This document shows positions 44,153-53,328 of a stretch of 64,000 nt of DNA, in pieces (position 1 is the first letter of the stretch; each line of letters starts with the position of its first letter). The stretch spans positions 424,654-488,653 of the forward strand of contig CAWKLX010000006.1 of NCBI GenBank assembly GCA_963850605.1. The letters run 5' to 3'. The notes beneath the pieces were generated by a model. It did not search any database. It had not been told where the DNA came from and was given only the letters and a program-made list of their open reading frames with translations. The position numbers and the translations under genes were made by a program. This stretch comes from BOG-908 sp963850605. GTDB taxonomy: Bacteria > Pseudomonadota > Alphaproteobacteria > Acetobacterales > Acetobacteraceae.

Positions 44153-44905
44153 TCAGAGGCGCCAACCCGAATGGATCGCGGCAATGCCGCCCGACAGGTT
44201 CTCGAACCGCGCGCGCTCCAGCCCCGCCTGCTCCATCATGGACATCAGCGTCTCCTGGTCCGGAAAGGTGCGGATGCTTTCGGCCAGATAGCGATAACTC
44301 TCGGAATCGCCCGCCACTACCCGGCCCACGCGCGGCAGCACGGAAAACGACCAGCGGTCATACACCCCATCCAGCACCGCGATCTGCAGTTTTGAAAATT
44401 CCAGACAGAAGAACCGGCCGCCGGGCTTGAGCACACGCCGCGCCTCGCGCAGCACGGCCAGCTTGTCGGTGCAGTTGCGCAGGCCGAAGGCGATGCTGAC
44501 GGTGTCCGCGCAGCCATCCGGAAAAGGCAGCTGCTCCGCATCGGCCACCGCGTAATGAAACCCGCCTAGCAGGCCGCGCGCGATGGCCCGGTCGCGGCCG
44601 GCGCCCAGCATGGCGGCGTTGATATCGGTCAAAAAGACCGGTCCGCCGCCCAGCTTCGACCAGCCGGAAGCGATGTCGCCGGTCCCGGATGCCATATCCA
44701 GCAAGGTCTTGGCAGGCGTGGGCCGCAGCTGATTGACGAAAATGCGCTTCCAGACGCGGTGGATGCCGAGCGACATGAGGTCGTTCATCACGTCGTAGCG
44801 CGGCGCCACACTGTCGAAGACCGCCCGCACCATGGGTTTCTTGGCCGCCGCCGGCACACGGCGATAGCCGAAATCGGTATCCACTGCGCTCTCTTCGTAT
44901 GTCAC
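44153..44905 (-). CDS. ubiE: Ubiquinone biosynthesis C-methyltransferase UbiE
   Basis: 250 residues, class I SAM methyltransferase. FDSVAPRYDVMNDLMSLGIH, LLDMASGTGDIA (SAM-binding), GLRNCTDKLAVLREARRVLK and the C-terminal YRYLAESIRTFPDQETL are all UbiE/COQ5 marks. It methylates the quinone ring at C2. The start is a GTG at 44905. In many alphaproteobacteria ubiB lies between ubiE and coaBC; here it does not. It diverges from mutM with a 170-base promoter gap. Confidence 0.95.
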   Translation of the reverse strand: MTYEESAVDTDFGYRRVPAAAKKPMVRAVFDSVAPRYDVMNDLMSLGIHRVWKRIFVNQLRPTPAKTLLDMASGTGDIASGWSKLGGGPVFLTDINAAMLGAGRDRAIARGLLGGFHYAVADAEQLPFPDGCADTVSIAFGLRNCTDKLAVLREARRVLKPGGRFFCLEFSKLQIAVLDGVYDRWSFSVLPRVGRVVAGDSESYRYLAESIRTFPDQETLMSMMEQAGLERARFENLSGGIAAIHSGWRL

Positions 44906-45077
44906 TGCCCTACTACCCTTCTGAGAATCGAGGGGTCTGGCTCAAAATGCGCTAGGCCGAGTCAGATGGCGTGTGTTTCGAGAACCGGAGCGGAGCGGAC
45001 CTTGATGGTCCGTGAGCACCGGAAGCGCAGAAACGCGCGTCAGATGGCCGGCATAGTAGCATTTTCAGGCAGACACC

Positions 45078-45923
45078 ATGCCGGAACTCCCCGAAGTCGA
45101 AACCGTGATGCGCGGCCTGGCCGCTCGCCTCGCGGGCCGCGTCATCCAGCAGGCCACGCTGAACCGCGCCGACCTGCGCTGGCCCATCCCGCCCAACCTC
45201 GCCGCCCGCCTGACCGGCGCCCGCGTGCTGGGCCTGTCCCGCCGCGCCAAATACATTTTTGTCCGGCTCGACGGCGGCGACAGCGTGCTGCTCCACCTCG
45301 GCATGTCCGGCCGCATGAACATCTCCCGCCTCGGCTTGGCCGACCCACTCCCCGTATTGCACGAACACCTGGTGCTCATCACCGAGGACGGCTGGCGTAT
45401 CGCGCTGGTCGATCCCCGCCGTTTCGGCAGCCTGGACCTGCTGCCCACCGCGGAAGAATCCAGCCACCGCCTGCTCGCCGGCTTAGGCCCCGAACCGCTG
45501 GGCAACGCGTTCACGTCCGAAACCCTGTCGGCCGCCCTGGCCGGACGACGCACCCCGATCAAGGCGGCCCTCCTCGACCAGCGGGTAGTCGCCGGCCTGG
45601 GCAACATCTATGTCTGCGAGGCCCTCTACCGCGCCCGCATATCACCCCGGCGCCTGGCCGCCAGCGTTGCCGGCGCCCGCGCCGCCCGACTGGTCCCGGC
45701 AATCCGCGCCACGCTCACCGAAGCTATCGCCGCCGGCGGATCGAGCCTGCGCGACTACGTTCAGCCGACGGGCGAACTCGGCTACTTCCAGCACGCCTGG
45801 AAGGTCTATGGGCGGGCAGGGGAGCCCTGCGAAGCCTGCCCCGGCCCACCCGCCTGCGGCGGCATCGCGCGCATCGTGCAGTCCGGACGCAGCACGTTCT
45901 TCTGCCCCAAGGTTCAGCGCTGA
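45078..45923 (+). CDS. mutM: Formamidopyrimidine-DNA glycosylase MutM
   Basis: 281 residues. It begins PELPEVETVMRGL with Pro1/Glu2 as catalytic residues after Met removal, has AALLDQRVVAGLGNIYVCEA (helix-two-turn-helix) and a C-terminal zinc finger. The enzyme excises 8-oxoguanine. In the finger, CEAC and FFCPKVQR are seen: the expected final Cys of CPxCQ is Val, and an extra Cys (PPACGG) lies nearby. The zinc site may be altered or use the extra Cys. This might also be a sequencing matter. Confidence 0.93.
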   Translation: MPELPEVETVMRGLAARLAGRVIQQATLNRADLRWPIPPNLAARLTGARVLGLSRRAKYIFVRLDGGDSVLLHLGMSGRMNISRLGLADPLPVLHEHLVLITEDGWRIALVDPRRFGSLDLLPTAEESSHRLLAGLGPEPLGNAFTSETLSAALAGRRTPIKAALLDQRVVAGLGNIYVCEALYRARISPRRLAASVAGARAARLVPAIRATLTEAIAAGGSSLRDYVQPTGELGYFQHAWKVYGRAGEPCEACPGPPACGGIARIVQSGRSTFFCPKVQR

Positions 45924-45936
45924 GCTTGGACGGGAC

Positions 45937-46569
45937 TCACCAGGTGATGAGCGGGGTGGCGCCCGCAAAACTCGGCTCGGCAAGCTGCTTGACCACGAAA
46001 TCCGCCACGTCCGCCCGCGCGATCTGCCCGCCATGAAAGTTTGAGAGGTCGGTCAGCACGCGGTAGCTGCCCCGTCCGGGCGCGTCCTTCAGAATGGACG
46101 GCCGCACGATCACCCATTCCAGGCCGCTCTCGCGAATGATCCGCTCCTGGCGGTCCTTGTCGGCATACACGCTCTGCAATACCAGCGGCAGCAGCAGCCA
46201 GTCGTACAGCAGGCCGCCATGCCCACGGCTGTCTCCCGCACCCAGGCCGGTGATGCACACCAGTCGCCGTACGCGCCGTTCGCCCATGGCGGCGACCAGC
46301 GCGCGCGTGCTCTCCGACAGCAGGGTCATGCGCCGGAACGGGCTGATCCCGGTGCCGAGCGAGCTGGCCACCGCCTGGCATCCGTCCAGGGCCCGGACCA
46401 GGGCCTCCCGGTCACGCGCGTCCCCCACGACCAACTGCGCGCCAGGCAAGGCCGCCGCCGCACCCTCGCCACCGCGGACCAGCGCCACGACATCGTGGCC
46501 GGCTTCGAGCGCCTGACGCACGATCTCGCGTCCGGTGCCGCCAGTCGCACCCAAAACCAGGATTTTCAT
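45937..46569 (-). CDS. NAD(P)-binding oxidoreductase (NmrA/SDR-a5-like)
   Basis: 210 residues of atypical SDR: nucleotide-binding VLGATGGTGREIVRQAL at the start, LVCITGLGAGDSRGHGG in the middle and a YADKDRQERIIRESGLEW segment, followed by the closing ADVADFVVKQL. Such proteins act as redox sensors or reductases. It lies tail-to-tail with mutM and in line with the ABM gene (9 bases apart). Confidence 0.85.
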   Translation of the reverse strand: MKILVLGATGGTGREIVRQALEAGHDVVALVRGGEGAAAALPGAQLVVGDARDREALVRALDGCQAVASSLGTGISPFRRMTLLSESTRALVAAMGERRVRRLVCITGLGAGDSRGHGGLLYDWLLLPLVLQSVYADKDRQERIIRESGLEWVIVRPSILKDAPGRGSYRVLTDLSNFHGGQIARADVADFVVKQLAEPSFAGATPLITW

Positions 46570-46578
46570 GGGCCGAAC

Positions 46579-47268
46579 CTAACCCTTTCTCGGCGGCAGG
46601 ATCGGCGTAACCTGCCCCGCCTTGATCTGCCAGCCGCCCGATCCGCGCACATAGACGCGCATATACCGGAAACTGCCCGGGATGGGATGGCCGTCATAGC
46701 TTGCCTCCCAGGTATACTGGCCGGTCACCAGCGCGGCGTCCGGTCCCAGGCTCTGCACGTGCACCTCGTCGAAGCTGAAGCGGCTCACATGCAGCCGCTT
46801 ACTCTCGTGGTCCGCCAGCACCTTGCGCTTGTCGGAGATGGTGCCTGGGCCGTCGGTCACCTGGTAGTCATCGGCCAGCAGGCGGCCGAGCGTCGCCGCA
46901 TCGTTGGCCTGGTAGGCGCGGGCCAACGCCTCCTCCATGCCGCGCAACACGGTCTCCAGCCCTGTGCCGCCCGCCTCGATGTCGCCACCCGACACCGGCG
47001 TGTACAGCGCCGGGTTGGCCTGCACGCCGGCCGTGCCGCCCTCGCGCGGCGGAAACGCGCGCATCGCCTCCGCCCAGGCCTCGGCACTGGCCCAATGGGC
47101 GATATTGACGAAGCGGAAACGCGCCGCCGGGTCGATCGCGCGGTGCAGCCTGGTGTCCAGATACCCCGGATGCGCCGCGAACACGGCGGCGGTCTGCTTC
47201 CAGCTCTCGACAAACGCCGCCTCCTGCGCGGCGGCGACCTCGAACGGGTTGATCAGCGTCACGTGCAT
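46579..47268 (-). CDS. Protein with ABM-type and SnoaL-like domains
   Basis: 229 residues. The N-terminal half (LINPFEVAAAQEAAFVESWK, HPGYLDTRLHRA, FRFVNIAHWAS) is an antibiotic-biosynthesis-monooxygenase-like ferredoxin fold. The C-terminal half (ALARAYQANDAATLGRLLAD) is a SnoaL-like/nuclear transport factor 2 fold. This double domain is common near AraC regulators, but the role is unknown. ATG 47268 has AAAGGA seven bases upstream. It diverges from the AraC gene across 163 bases, likely under its control. Confidence 0.8.
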   Translation of the reverse strand: MHVTLINPFEVAAAQEAAFVESWKQTAAVFAAHPGYLDTRLHRAIDPAARFRFVNIAHWASAEAWAEAMRAFPPREGGTAGVQANPALYTPVSGGDIEAGGTGLETVLRGMEEALARAYQANDAATLGRLLADDYQVTDGPGTISDKRKVLADHESKRLHVSRFSFDEVHVQSLGPDAALVTGQYTWEASYDGHPIPGSFRYMRVYVRGSGGWQIKAGQVTPILPPRKG

Positions 47269-47431
47269 CGTCGGGTCCTTTCGGCGCGCGCAGTCGCCCG
47301 GCACATCGCGAGGCTCCGGCCCGGCCGCGACGATATGCCAGAGCGACGGGCGCGAAAACTTGCACATTCGTGCGATCCGCTGCGTGCCCCGTTTGCCGCG
47401 CCCACCATATGCGGCCGCGGGAGGGCCGGGG

Positions 47432-48334
47432 ATGGAGAGTTTCGCGGAGTGGTATCGCCGCGGCGCCCTGGCGCCCATGGCGGTGGAAGCACGTTTGCCC
47501 ACCGGCGCCCCGGCCCAGATGGTCCGGGCCCGCGAACCGGCGGGGCACGCTGTCGAGCCTGCCTGCGATCACCTGACCGTGCAGCTCGTGCTGGAAGGCC
47601 GGTCGCGCGCCAGCATCGACCTGGGCGCTGGCCGTTTCGGCGGCGCGGGCGGCCCGGGCACGCTGGCCATCGCACCTGCCGGCAGCCCGTGCGACTACAG
47701 CATAGACAGCCCGCACGAGGTGCTGATCGTGGCCCTGCCGGCCGCACCCAGCCTGGCCGTGCTGCGCGAGGCGAGCGGCGGCCGTCTGCGCGACCACGGC
47801 CGCTTGCACGCGGGCGCCGTGCGCGGCGACGACGTCCTGGAGAGCATCATGCGCCGGCTGTGGACCGAGGCCGAAGCGGGATCGCCGATGGGCATCCTGC
47901 TGGCCGAGGATGCGGCAACCGCGCTGGCCGCCCGGCTGGCACGCCTCGCCTTGCGGGTGGACGGCCTCGCATCCCAGCCGGCACGGCCCGATGAGCGGCC
48001 GCTGCAAGGCTGGCGGCTCGCCCGCGTCCTGGCGCTGATCGGCGACCGGCTAGGCGATGCCGATGGCCTGCGCCAGTCCGACCTGGCGGCTGTGTCCGGC
48101 CTGAGCGCCTGGCATTTCTGCCGCGCGTTCAAGGCCGCGACCGGCACCGCCCCGCACCGGTATGTCACGCTGCGCCGCCTGGCCGAGGCGCAACGCCGCA
48201 TGGCCCGGACCAGTGACGGGCTGGCGCGGATCGCTGCCGAATGCGGGTTTGCGCATCAAAGCCATCTCACCCGCGTCATGCGGCGTGAAACGGGCCAAAA
48301 TCCTGCTTCGTGGCGCCGAGCGATCCGGACGTGA
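47432..48334 (+). CDS. AraC-family transcriptional regulator
   Basis: 300 residues. The N-terminal half is a cupin-like effector domain (HLTVQLVLEGRSRASIDLG). The C-terminal half has two helix-turn-helices: LAAVSGLSAWHFCRAFKAAT with GTAPHRYVTLRRL, and IAAECGFAHQSHLTRVMRRE. It probably regulates the divergent ABM gene. ATG 47432 is the first after an untranslated frame; no strong ribosome site is seen. Confidence 0.92.
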   Translation: MESFAEWYRRGALAPMAVEARLPTGAPAQMVRAREPAGHAVEPACDHLTVQLVLEGRSRASIDLGAGRFGGAGGPGTLAIAPAGSPCDYSIDSPHEVLIVALPAAPSLAVLREASGGRLRDHGRLHAGAVRGDDVLESIMRRLWTEAEAGSPMGILLAEDAATALAARLARLALRVDGLASQPARPDERPLQGWRLARVLALIGDRLGDADGLRQSDLAAVSGLSAWHFCRAFKAATGTAPHRYVTLRRLAEAQRRMARTSDGLARIAAECGFAHQSHLTRVMRRETGQNPASWRRAIRT

Positions 48335-48481
48335 GCCCCCGCCAGGCCGGCCCAAACCGCCCCAAACCGCTTGACTCGGCCCGGGTGCGCCCCCTAGAAA
48401 CCTGCCTCCCGACGGGTGGCCGGCGTGATCCGGCACCCATCCATTGCCCACCGCGAACCGTAGAGATCGAACGCAAGCCCC

Positions 48482-48751
48482 ATGGCGAACACTGATTCCG
48501 CGCGCAAGCGCATCCGGCAGAACACGGTGCGCACGGCCCGCAATGCCGCCCGCAAGTCCCGCATGCGCACCTTCGTCAAGAAGGTCGAAGCGGCCATTGC
48601 AAGCGGCGATCGCGAAGCAGCCAACGTGGCCCTGCGGGACGCGCAACCGGAAATGCAGCGTGCCGCCGGCAAGGGCGTGATCCATCGCAACACCGTCGCC
48701 CGCAAGCTGTCCCGTCTCAGCGCCGCGATCAAGCATATCGCCACGCCCTAG
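48482..48751 (+). CDS. rpsT: 30S ribosomal protein S20
   Basis: 89 residues, highly basic: ANTDSARKRIRQNTVRTARN at the start and KGVIHRNTVARKLSRLS near the end are characteristic of S20, which binds 16S rRNA in the 30S body. It lies upstream of dnaA, as in many alphaproteobacteria. Confidence 0.97.
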   Translation: MANTDSARKRIRQNTVRTARNAARKSRMRTFVKKVEAAIASGDREAANVALRDAQPEMQRAAGKGVIHRNTVARKLSRLSAAIKHIATP

Positions 48752-49128
48752 CGCGACCAGGGTCGCGCCCGCCCAGCGGCGCCGGACGGCGCCCGCCTGG
48801 GACCAGGTTTGCCGCAGTGCAGCGGCACGGAGGTTGGCATAGATGCCACCGCCTAAAACCGCACGTCATCTACAGTATTCAGACATTCGTTACTGTTCCG
48901 ACGCTAGTCGGCGTTAAATAACGTTTGCCATGCCGGTCGATCCGACCTAAGTTTTTCTTGCCGGCGCCTGCCGGGCTTTGCCGAAAACGGACAGCACGCT
49001 TTGGGGACGGCCTAGCGCCGGAAGTGGAAACTTGTCCGGACTAAACGCCACTCGAGACACTGGGGAATGTCATTTGAGATTGGCGACAAGCAGATGCCAG
49101 TCCGGTGCCCAGCGCCGGAGGCTAGTTC
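48752..49128 (+). other. rpsT-dnaA intergenic region
   Basis: 377 bases with no coding frame I can support. A short hairpin GGCGCC-GGAC-GGCGCC lies just after rpsT (near 48779-48794) and may end that transcript. AT-richer text (GTTAAATAACG near 48913) could be part of the dnaA promoter. No consensus DnaA box (TTATCCACA) was seen, so there is no support for an origin here. Confidence 0.5.
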
Positions 49129-50553
49129 ATGACCAGCCTGTCAGGGCCGGACACCCCGCAAGTCGCTTTGCAATGGGCCCGCATCCGCGGCCGGCTGCAG
49201 GCTGAGGTGGGTGATGTCGAATACCGGAGCTGGCTCAAGCAGATGACCTTGGCCGGTATCGAGGGCGACGAGGTTACCGTCCACCTGCCGACGCGGTTCC
49301 TGCGTGACTGGGTGCGCAGCCATTACGGCGACAAGGTTACAAAGCTGTGGCAGCAGGAGAACCCCTCGGTGCAGCGGGTGGAGATCCGTGTGGGGGGCCG
49401 CCAAGCCACAGGCCTGGCGGAAAGCCTGGCCGCCCCACCAGCCCCACCTCCGACGCCGGCTCCGGCCCGCCCGCAAGCGGCGGTCAACGGCCATGCGCGC
49501 GAGGAACTGTCGGTGGCGTTGGACACGCGCTTCAGCTTCGACAGCTTTGTCGTGGGCAAGCCGAACGAGTTCGCCTATGCGTGCGCCCGGCGTGTGGCCG
49601 AGGACCCGGGCCGCAAGGAATTCAACCCGCTCTTCCTGTATGGCGGCGTCGGGCTCGGCAAAACCCATTTGATGCACGCGATCGGTCTGGAACTGGCGCG
49701 CCGCGCGCAAGCGCCTGAAGGCCAGCGCAGCCACACGACGGTCGCCTACATGTCGGCCGAAAAATTCATGTACCGGTTCATTACCGCGCTGCGCTCGCAG
49801 TCCACGCTGGAGTTCAAGGACCAGCTGCGCTCGGTCGATGTGCTGATGATCGACGACCTGCAATTCCTGATCGGCAAGGACAATACGCAGGAAGAATTCT
49901 TCCACACCTTCAACGCCCTGATCGACCAGGGCAAGCAGATCGTGGTCAGCGCCGATAAGTCGCCCTCGGATTTGTCGGGCATCGAGAGCCGGCTGCAAAC
50001 CCGGCTCAACCACGGCATGGTCGCCGACCTCCATGCCACGACCTACGAACTTCGCATTTCGATCCTGGAGGCCAAAGCGGTGCGCGCCGGGGCCACCGTG
50101 CCGTTCCGGGTGCTCGAATTCCTGGCGCACAAGATCACCTCGAACGTGCGCGAGCTCGAGGGCTCGCTCAACCGCCTGATCGCGCATGCCAGCCTGTTCA
50201 ACCGCCCGGTGACTCTGGAGGCGGCTCAGGAGGTGCTGCACGACGTTCTGCGCGCGCACGACAAGCGGGTGACGATCGATGAAATCCAGCGTCGCGTGGC
50301 CGAGCACTACAACATGCGCATCGGCGACATGGTCAGCGCGCGCCGCGCCCGCGCGGTGGCCCGGCCACGCCAGGTGGCGATGTTCCTGGCCAAGCAGCTG
50401 ACCAGCCGCTCATTGCCCGAAATCGGCAAGAAGTTCGGCAACCGCGACCACACCACGGTGATGCACGCCTGCGCGCGCGTGACAGAGCTTATGGGCGCCG
50501 ACAGCGGCTTCGCCGAGGATGTGGATCTGCTCAGGAAAATGCTGGAGAGTTAA
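49129..50553 (+). CDS. dnaA: Chromosomal replication initiator protein DnaA
   Basis: 474 residues. Domain I (about 1-85), a Pro-rich linker, then the AAA+ domain (NPLFLYGGVGLGKTHLMHAI, VDVLMIDDLQFL) and the C-terminal DNA-binding domain with the DnaA-box signature GNRDHTTVMHACARV. It opens the replication origin in ATP form. ATG 49129 follows GGAGG at seven bases. Its stop is three bases from a double-hairpin repeat. Confidence 0.98.
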   Translation: MTSLSGPDTPQVALQWARIRGRLQAEVGDVEYRSWLKQMTLAGIEGDEVTVHLPTRFLRDWVRSHYGDKVTKLWQQENPSVQRVEIRVGGRQATGLAESLAAPPAPPPTPAPARPQAAVNGHAREELSVALDTRFSFDSFVVGKPNEFAYACARRVAEDPGRKEFNPLFLYGGVGLGKTHLMHAIGLELARRAQAPEGQRSHTTVAYMSAEKFMYRFITALRSQSTLEFKDQLRSVDVLMIDDLQFLIGKDNTQEEFFHTFNALIDQGKQIVVSADKSPSDLSGIESRLQTRLNHGMVADLHATTYELRISILEAKAVRAGATVPFRVLEFLAHKITSNVRELEGSLNRLIAHASLFNRPVTLEAAQEVLHDVLRAHDKRVTIDEIQRRVAEHYNMRIGDMVSARRARAVARPRQVAMFLAKQLTSRSLPEIGKKFGNRDHTTVMHACARVTELMGADSGFAEDVDLLRKMLES

Positions 50554-50556
50554 GCA

Positions 50557-50651
50557 GTCCCTTCCTGAAAGAAAGGACTAAAAAGCTTTCGCCAATTGAG
50601 TTCGCGACAGCCGGACAAAGGTTTTTTGCTTCTTTTTTGCAAAAAAGAAGC
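50557..50651 (+). repeat. Double-hairpin dispersed repeat, copy 4
   Basis: Left hairpin AGTCC...GGACT (50557-50579), core with CGCGACAGCC (50603-50612), right perfect palindrome GCTTCTTTTTTGC/GCAAAAAAGAAGC (50628-50651). It fills the gap between the convergent dnaA and DUF1501 genes, starting 3 bases after dnaA and ending 7 bases before the other stop codon. Confidence 0.92.
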
Positions 50652-50658
50652 GCTTGCC

Positions 50659-51903
50659 TCACGCGGTCACCAGCCCCCCCATCGGCGATACCCCCGCATT
50701 CGGAAACACGGTCGCCAGCTGATCGGGCGTCAGCTGAAGATGATCCTGCAACACGCCCATGATCACCGATCGTATATCCGTGTTCGGCCACACATCGCGG
50801 TTCTGCCAAAGATTGTTCAACGGGGTCCATTGCGCGATCACCCGCCCGCCGGCCACCGCGCCGCCGGCCAGGAACATCGCAAACCCGGTGCCGTGGTCGG
50901 TTCCGGCACACCCGTTGATCGCAGCCGTCCGGCCGAACTCCGTGATCGTCAAGACGACCGTGTTGGCCCAGGTGCTGCCGGCAGCGGCGGCCAGGATGCC
51001 GATCGACGCGTCGATGTCGGACAGCAGCGGCTGCAGGCGCGAGACCTGGCTGGTATGCGTATCGACGCTGTCGGTCGTCTGCACCAGCGCCACCGCCGGG
51101 CCGCCGGCCGCCGAGATGAATACGCCGGCGGCCTGCATCGCCGCCTGCAACGGCGAGGCCGTCGGCATCTTGTTGCCGGACAGCCAGGTCTGAAGCTGCT
51201 GGCGTTCATTGAAGCCGGACTGGATCGGACCCCCGATCAGCGGGTCGGGCGCGCCCAGCGTTTCCACCAGGGCGGCCAGCGTATTGGGCGTGGGTGCCGC
51301 ACCACTATGCACCCAGGATCCGATCAGCGGCAGCCCCGCGCCATTGGCCGGCCCCTGCGCGATCGTCGGCATGGCCGAGCCCAGCACCATACCGGCCTCA
51401 ACCCCGCCCTGCACGGTCGGCAACAGACTGGCCAGCCGGTTCATCCAGCCGCTGCTGGCCGTGCCGAGCTCGCCCGCCTGGAGCGCATCCTGATCGGCAA
51501 AATGGCTGCGGGAGTTCAGGATACCCCCTACCGCATGCACGGCCAGCATCTGGCCGCTCTGATACATCTTGTACAGGTTCGGCAAAGATGGGTGCAGGGC
51601 GTAGAACCCGCCCAGGTCGAGCATTCCGCCCGGTTGGCCCACGGCAGGCGGCAGCAGCGGTGCGCGTAACCCCGCGAGATACGGGTCGCCATACGGAATC
51701 ACAGCCGACAACCCGTCCAGCCCGCCCAGCACGTTCAGGATGACGAGCCGCTGCGGGAAGGAGACGCCCGCGCGCGCCGGCTTGAAATGAGCAAGGCTGA
51801 GCGCCGCCCCCATGCCGCCCAGCGCGGCACGCCTGGTCAGGATCGGGCCGCCCGGGAATGCGCCGCCATGTGTAGCCATGTGTGCGTGGCTGTGTCCGTG
51901 CAT
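50659..51903 (-). CDS. DUF1501 exported protein (Tat substrate)
   Basis: 414 residues. A His-rich start precedes a twin-arginine signal (LTRRAALGGMGAAL), then an alkaline-phosphatase-like fold (LVILNVLGGLDGLSAVIPYG; TEFGRTAAINGCAGTDHGTG). The family is sulfatase-like and of unknown substrate. It follows the DUF1800 gene by one base, the usual pairing, suggesting a common exported complex. Confidence 0.88.
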   Translation of the reverse strand: MHGHSHAHMATHGGAFPGGPILTRRAALGGMGAALSLAHFKPARAGVSFPQRLVILNVLGGLDGLSAVIPYGDPYLAGLRAPLLPPAVGQPGGMLDLGGFYALHPSLPNLYKMYQSGQMLAVHAVGGILNSRSHFADQDALQAGELGTASSGWMNRLASLLPTVQGGVEAGMVLGSAMPTIAQGPANGAGLPLIGSWVHSGAAPTPNTLAALVETLGAPDPLIGGPIQSGFNERQQLQTWLSGNKMPTASPLQAAMQAAGVFISAAGGPAVALVQTTDSVDTHTSQVSRLQPLLSDIDASIGILAAAAGSTWANTVVLTITEFGRTAAINGCAGTDHGTGFAMFLAGGAVAGGRVIAQWTPLNNLWQNRDVWPNTDIRSVIMGVLQDHLQLTPDQLATVFPNAGVSPMGGLVTA

Positions 51904-51904
51904 C

Positions 51905-53227
51905 TCAGCGCCTCTGAAAATCGGGGGAGCAGAACAGGATCGTCAGCTTGTCATGCGTTTTGGTCACGCGCCCCAGCATCGCCACGGTAGCCTGGCTGAT
52001 CAGCGCGCCCAGGGCTGTATTGGCCGTGGCGTTCGGATCGACGTTGCCGAAATGCGTGCACAGCAGATTCACGTAGTTGGTGCGCAACATCATCTGCGCC
52101 GGCGAGGCCCAATCCGCGCCCAGGTCCGACCAGCCGTTGGGAAAAGTCGGCTGCCAGACCGGCTGGCCCAGGCCAGCGACGTCGTTGGCCGCCGTGTACG
52201 GGTTGGCAGCCACCGATCGCCAGGCGGCCAGCCCGAAATCCTGCGGATTGCGTAACTTGGTCTGCGGCACCCAGGCGCTGTCCAATCCGATAATGGCCGT
52301 GTAAGCCGCCTGCAGGCTGCCGCCATTGTTGGACAACGCCGCCGTCACGGCAGCCACATCGTTCGGATCAGGTGTATCGCTGCAGAAATGTTCGACCAGC
52401 TTGGTCGCAATGTGCGCGTAAGTCGCGGGATGAGTGCCCAGATAAATCAGTGCCTGGTAAGCGTCGAACACCGTGCCAGGATAAGTCTGGCCCAGCATCG
52501 TTTGCGCACCCGGCTGGTGCAGGTCGGCGCTGATGACGAACCCTTGGGTTGGCGCGGTTGTGCTGACCGTCCAGCCAGTCAGCATGTAGGCCAGCGCGTC
52601 AACGTCGGCTTGGGTGTAGTTCCCCGCCAGGCCGATGGTGAACAGCTCCAGCGTCTCGCGCGCGAGGTTCTCGTTGATGCCGCCGCCGGTCGCCAGGCCG
52701 CGCTGGCTTTGCGGCCCCATCGAGACGTCGTTGTTCAGCGAGGACAGCATGGCCGGATGCTGCATGACCGCCAGCAGCATGTTGGCGAAGGTGTCGGTCA
52801 CGTAGGGCCGGATCGCCTCGCGCACGAACGAGCCGGAGGCGGCCAGAGTCGTCTCGGTCGCCTTGCCCAGGATGGCGAAATGGTTGGACCAGAACCGCAC
52901 CAGTCGTTCACGAAACGGCGTGGCCGTGGCGACGGAGTTGATCAGAGAGGCTTGCTGCTCGTTGCTGAAATGCTTGCTGAGCGCGGTCTGCGCAGCCTGC
53001 TTGGCCGGTGAATGGGCGGGTGCCGCATTCAGGGTGGCGACCAGACCCAGGCCCATCACGGTGGTGGGCGGCGCGTTCGAGAGCGGGTCGGTGCCGGTCA
53101 ATTGCGCGTTCAGCCAGGCGATCGGGTCGGTGGGGATGGCGTCACCGGGGCGCGCGCCCAACCCGAACCGGTTGAACGCCTGTATCACCTGGGCCGGGAT
53201 TGGGACCGCGCCGTCGGAAACGTTCAT
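51905..53227 (-). CDS. DUF1800 protein
   Basis: 440 residues with DUF1800 segments: AFNRFGLGARPGD near the N-terminus, ERLVRFWSNHFAILG, NENLARETLELFTIG and YTQADVDALAYMLTGW. It is the standing partner of DUF1501 proteins; the two are often linked to cell-surface or polysaccharide functions without proof. ATG 53227 has GAGG six bases upstream. No obvious signal peptide is seen; export could occur with DUF1501 through Tat. Confidence 0.87.
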   Translation of the reverse strand: MNVSDGAVPIPAQVIQAFNRFGLGARPGDAIPTDPIAWLNAQLTGTDPLSNAPPTTVMGLGLVATLNAAPAHSPAKQAAQTALSKHFSNEQQASLINSVATATPFRERLVRFWSNHFAILGKATETTLAASGSFVREAIRPYVTDTFANMLLAVMQHPAMLSSLNNDVSMGPQSQRGLATGGGINENLARETLELFTIGLAGNYTQADVDALAYMLTGWTVSTTAPTQGFVISADLHQPGAQTMLGQTYPGTVFDAYQALIYLGTHPATYAHIATKLVEHFCSDTPDPNDVAAVTAALSNNGGSLQAAYTAIIGLDSAWVPQTKLRNPQDFGLAAWRSVAANPYTAANDVAGLGQPVWQPTFPNGWSDLGADWASPAQMMLRTNYVNLLCTHFGNVDPNATANTALGALISQATVAMLGRVTKTHDKLTILFCSPDFQRR

Positions 53228-53328
53228 CGACACCCTCGCCGTTTGACAACCCAAAGTTGCATCACGCGGCTGTTATAACGGTAAGCGAAACGATGTCAAC
53301 GGTTAATATGTCTGTGGATGAATGAGCA

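Noticed and set aside
48752..49128. Replication origin next to dnaA
   Set aside because: No DnaA-box-like nonamers seen; alphaproteobacterial origins often lie elsewhere.
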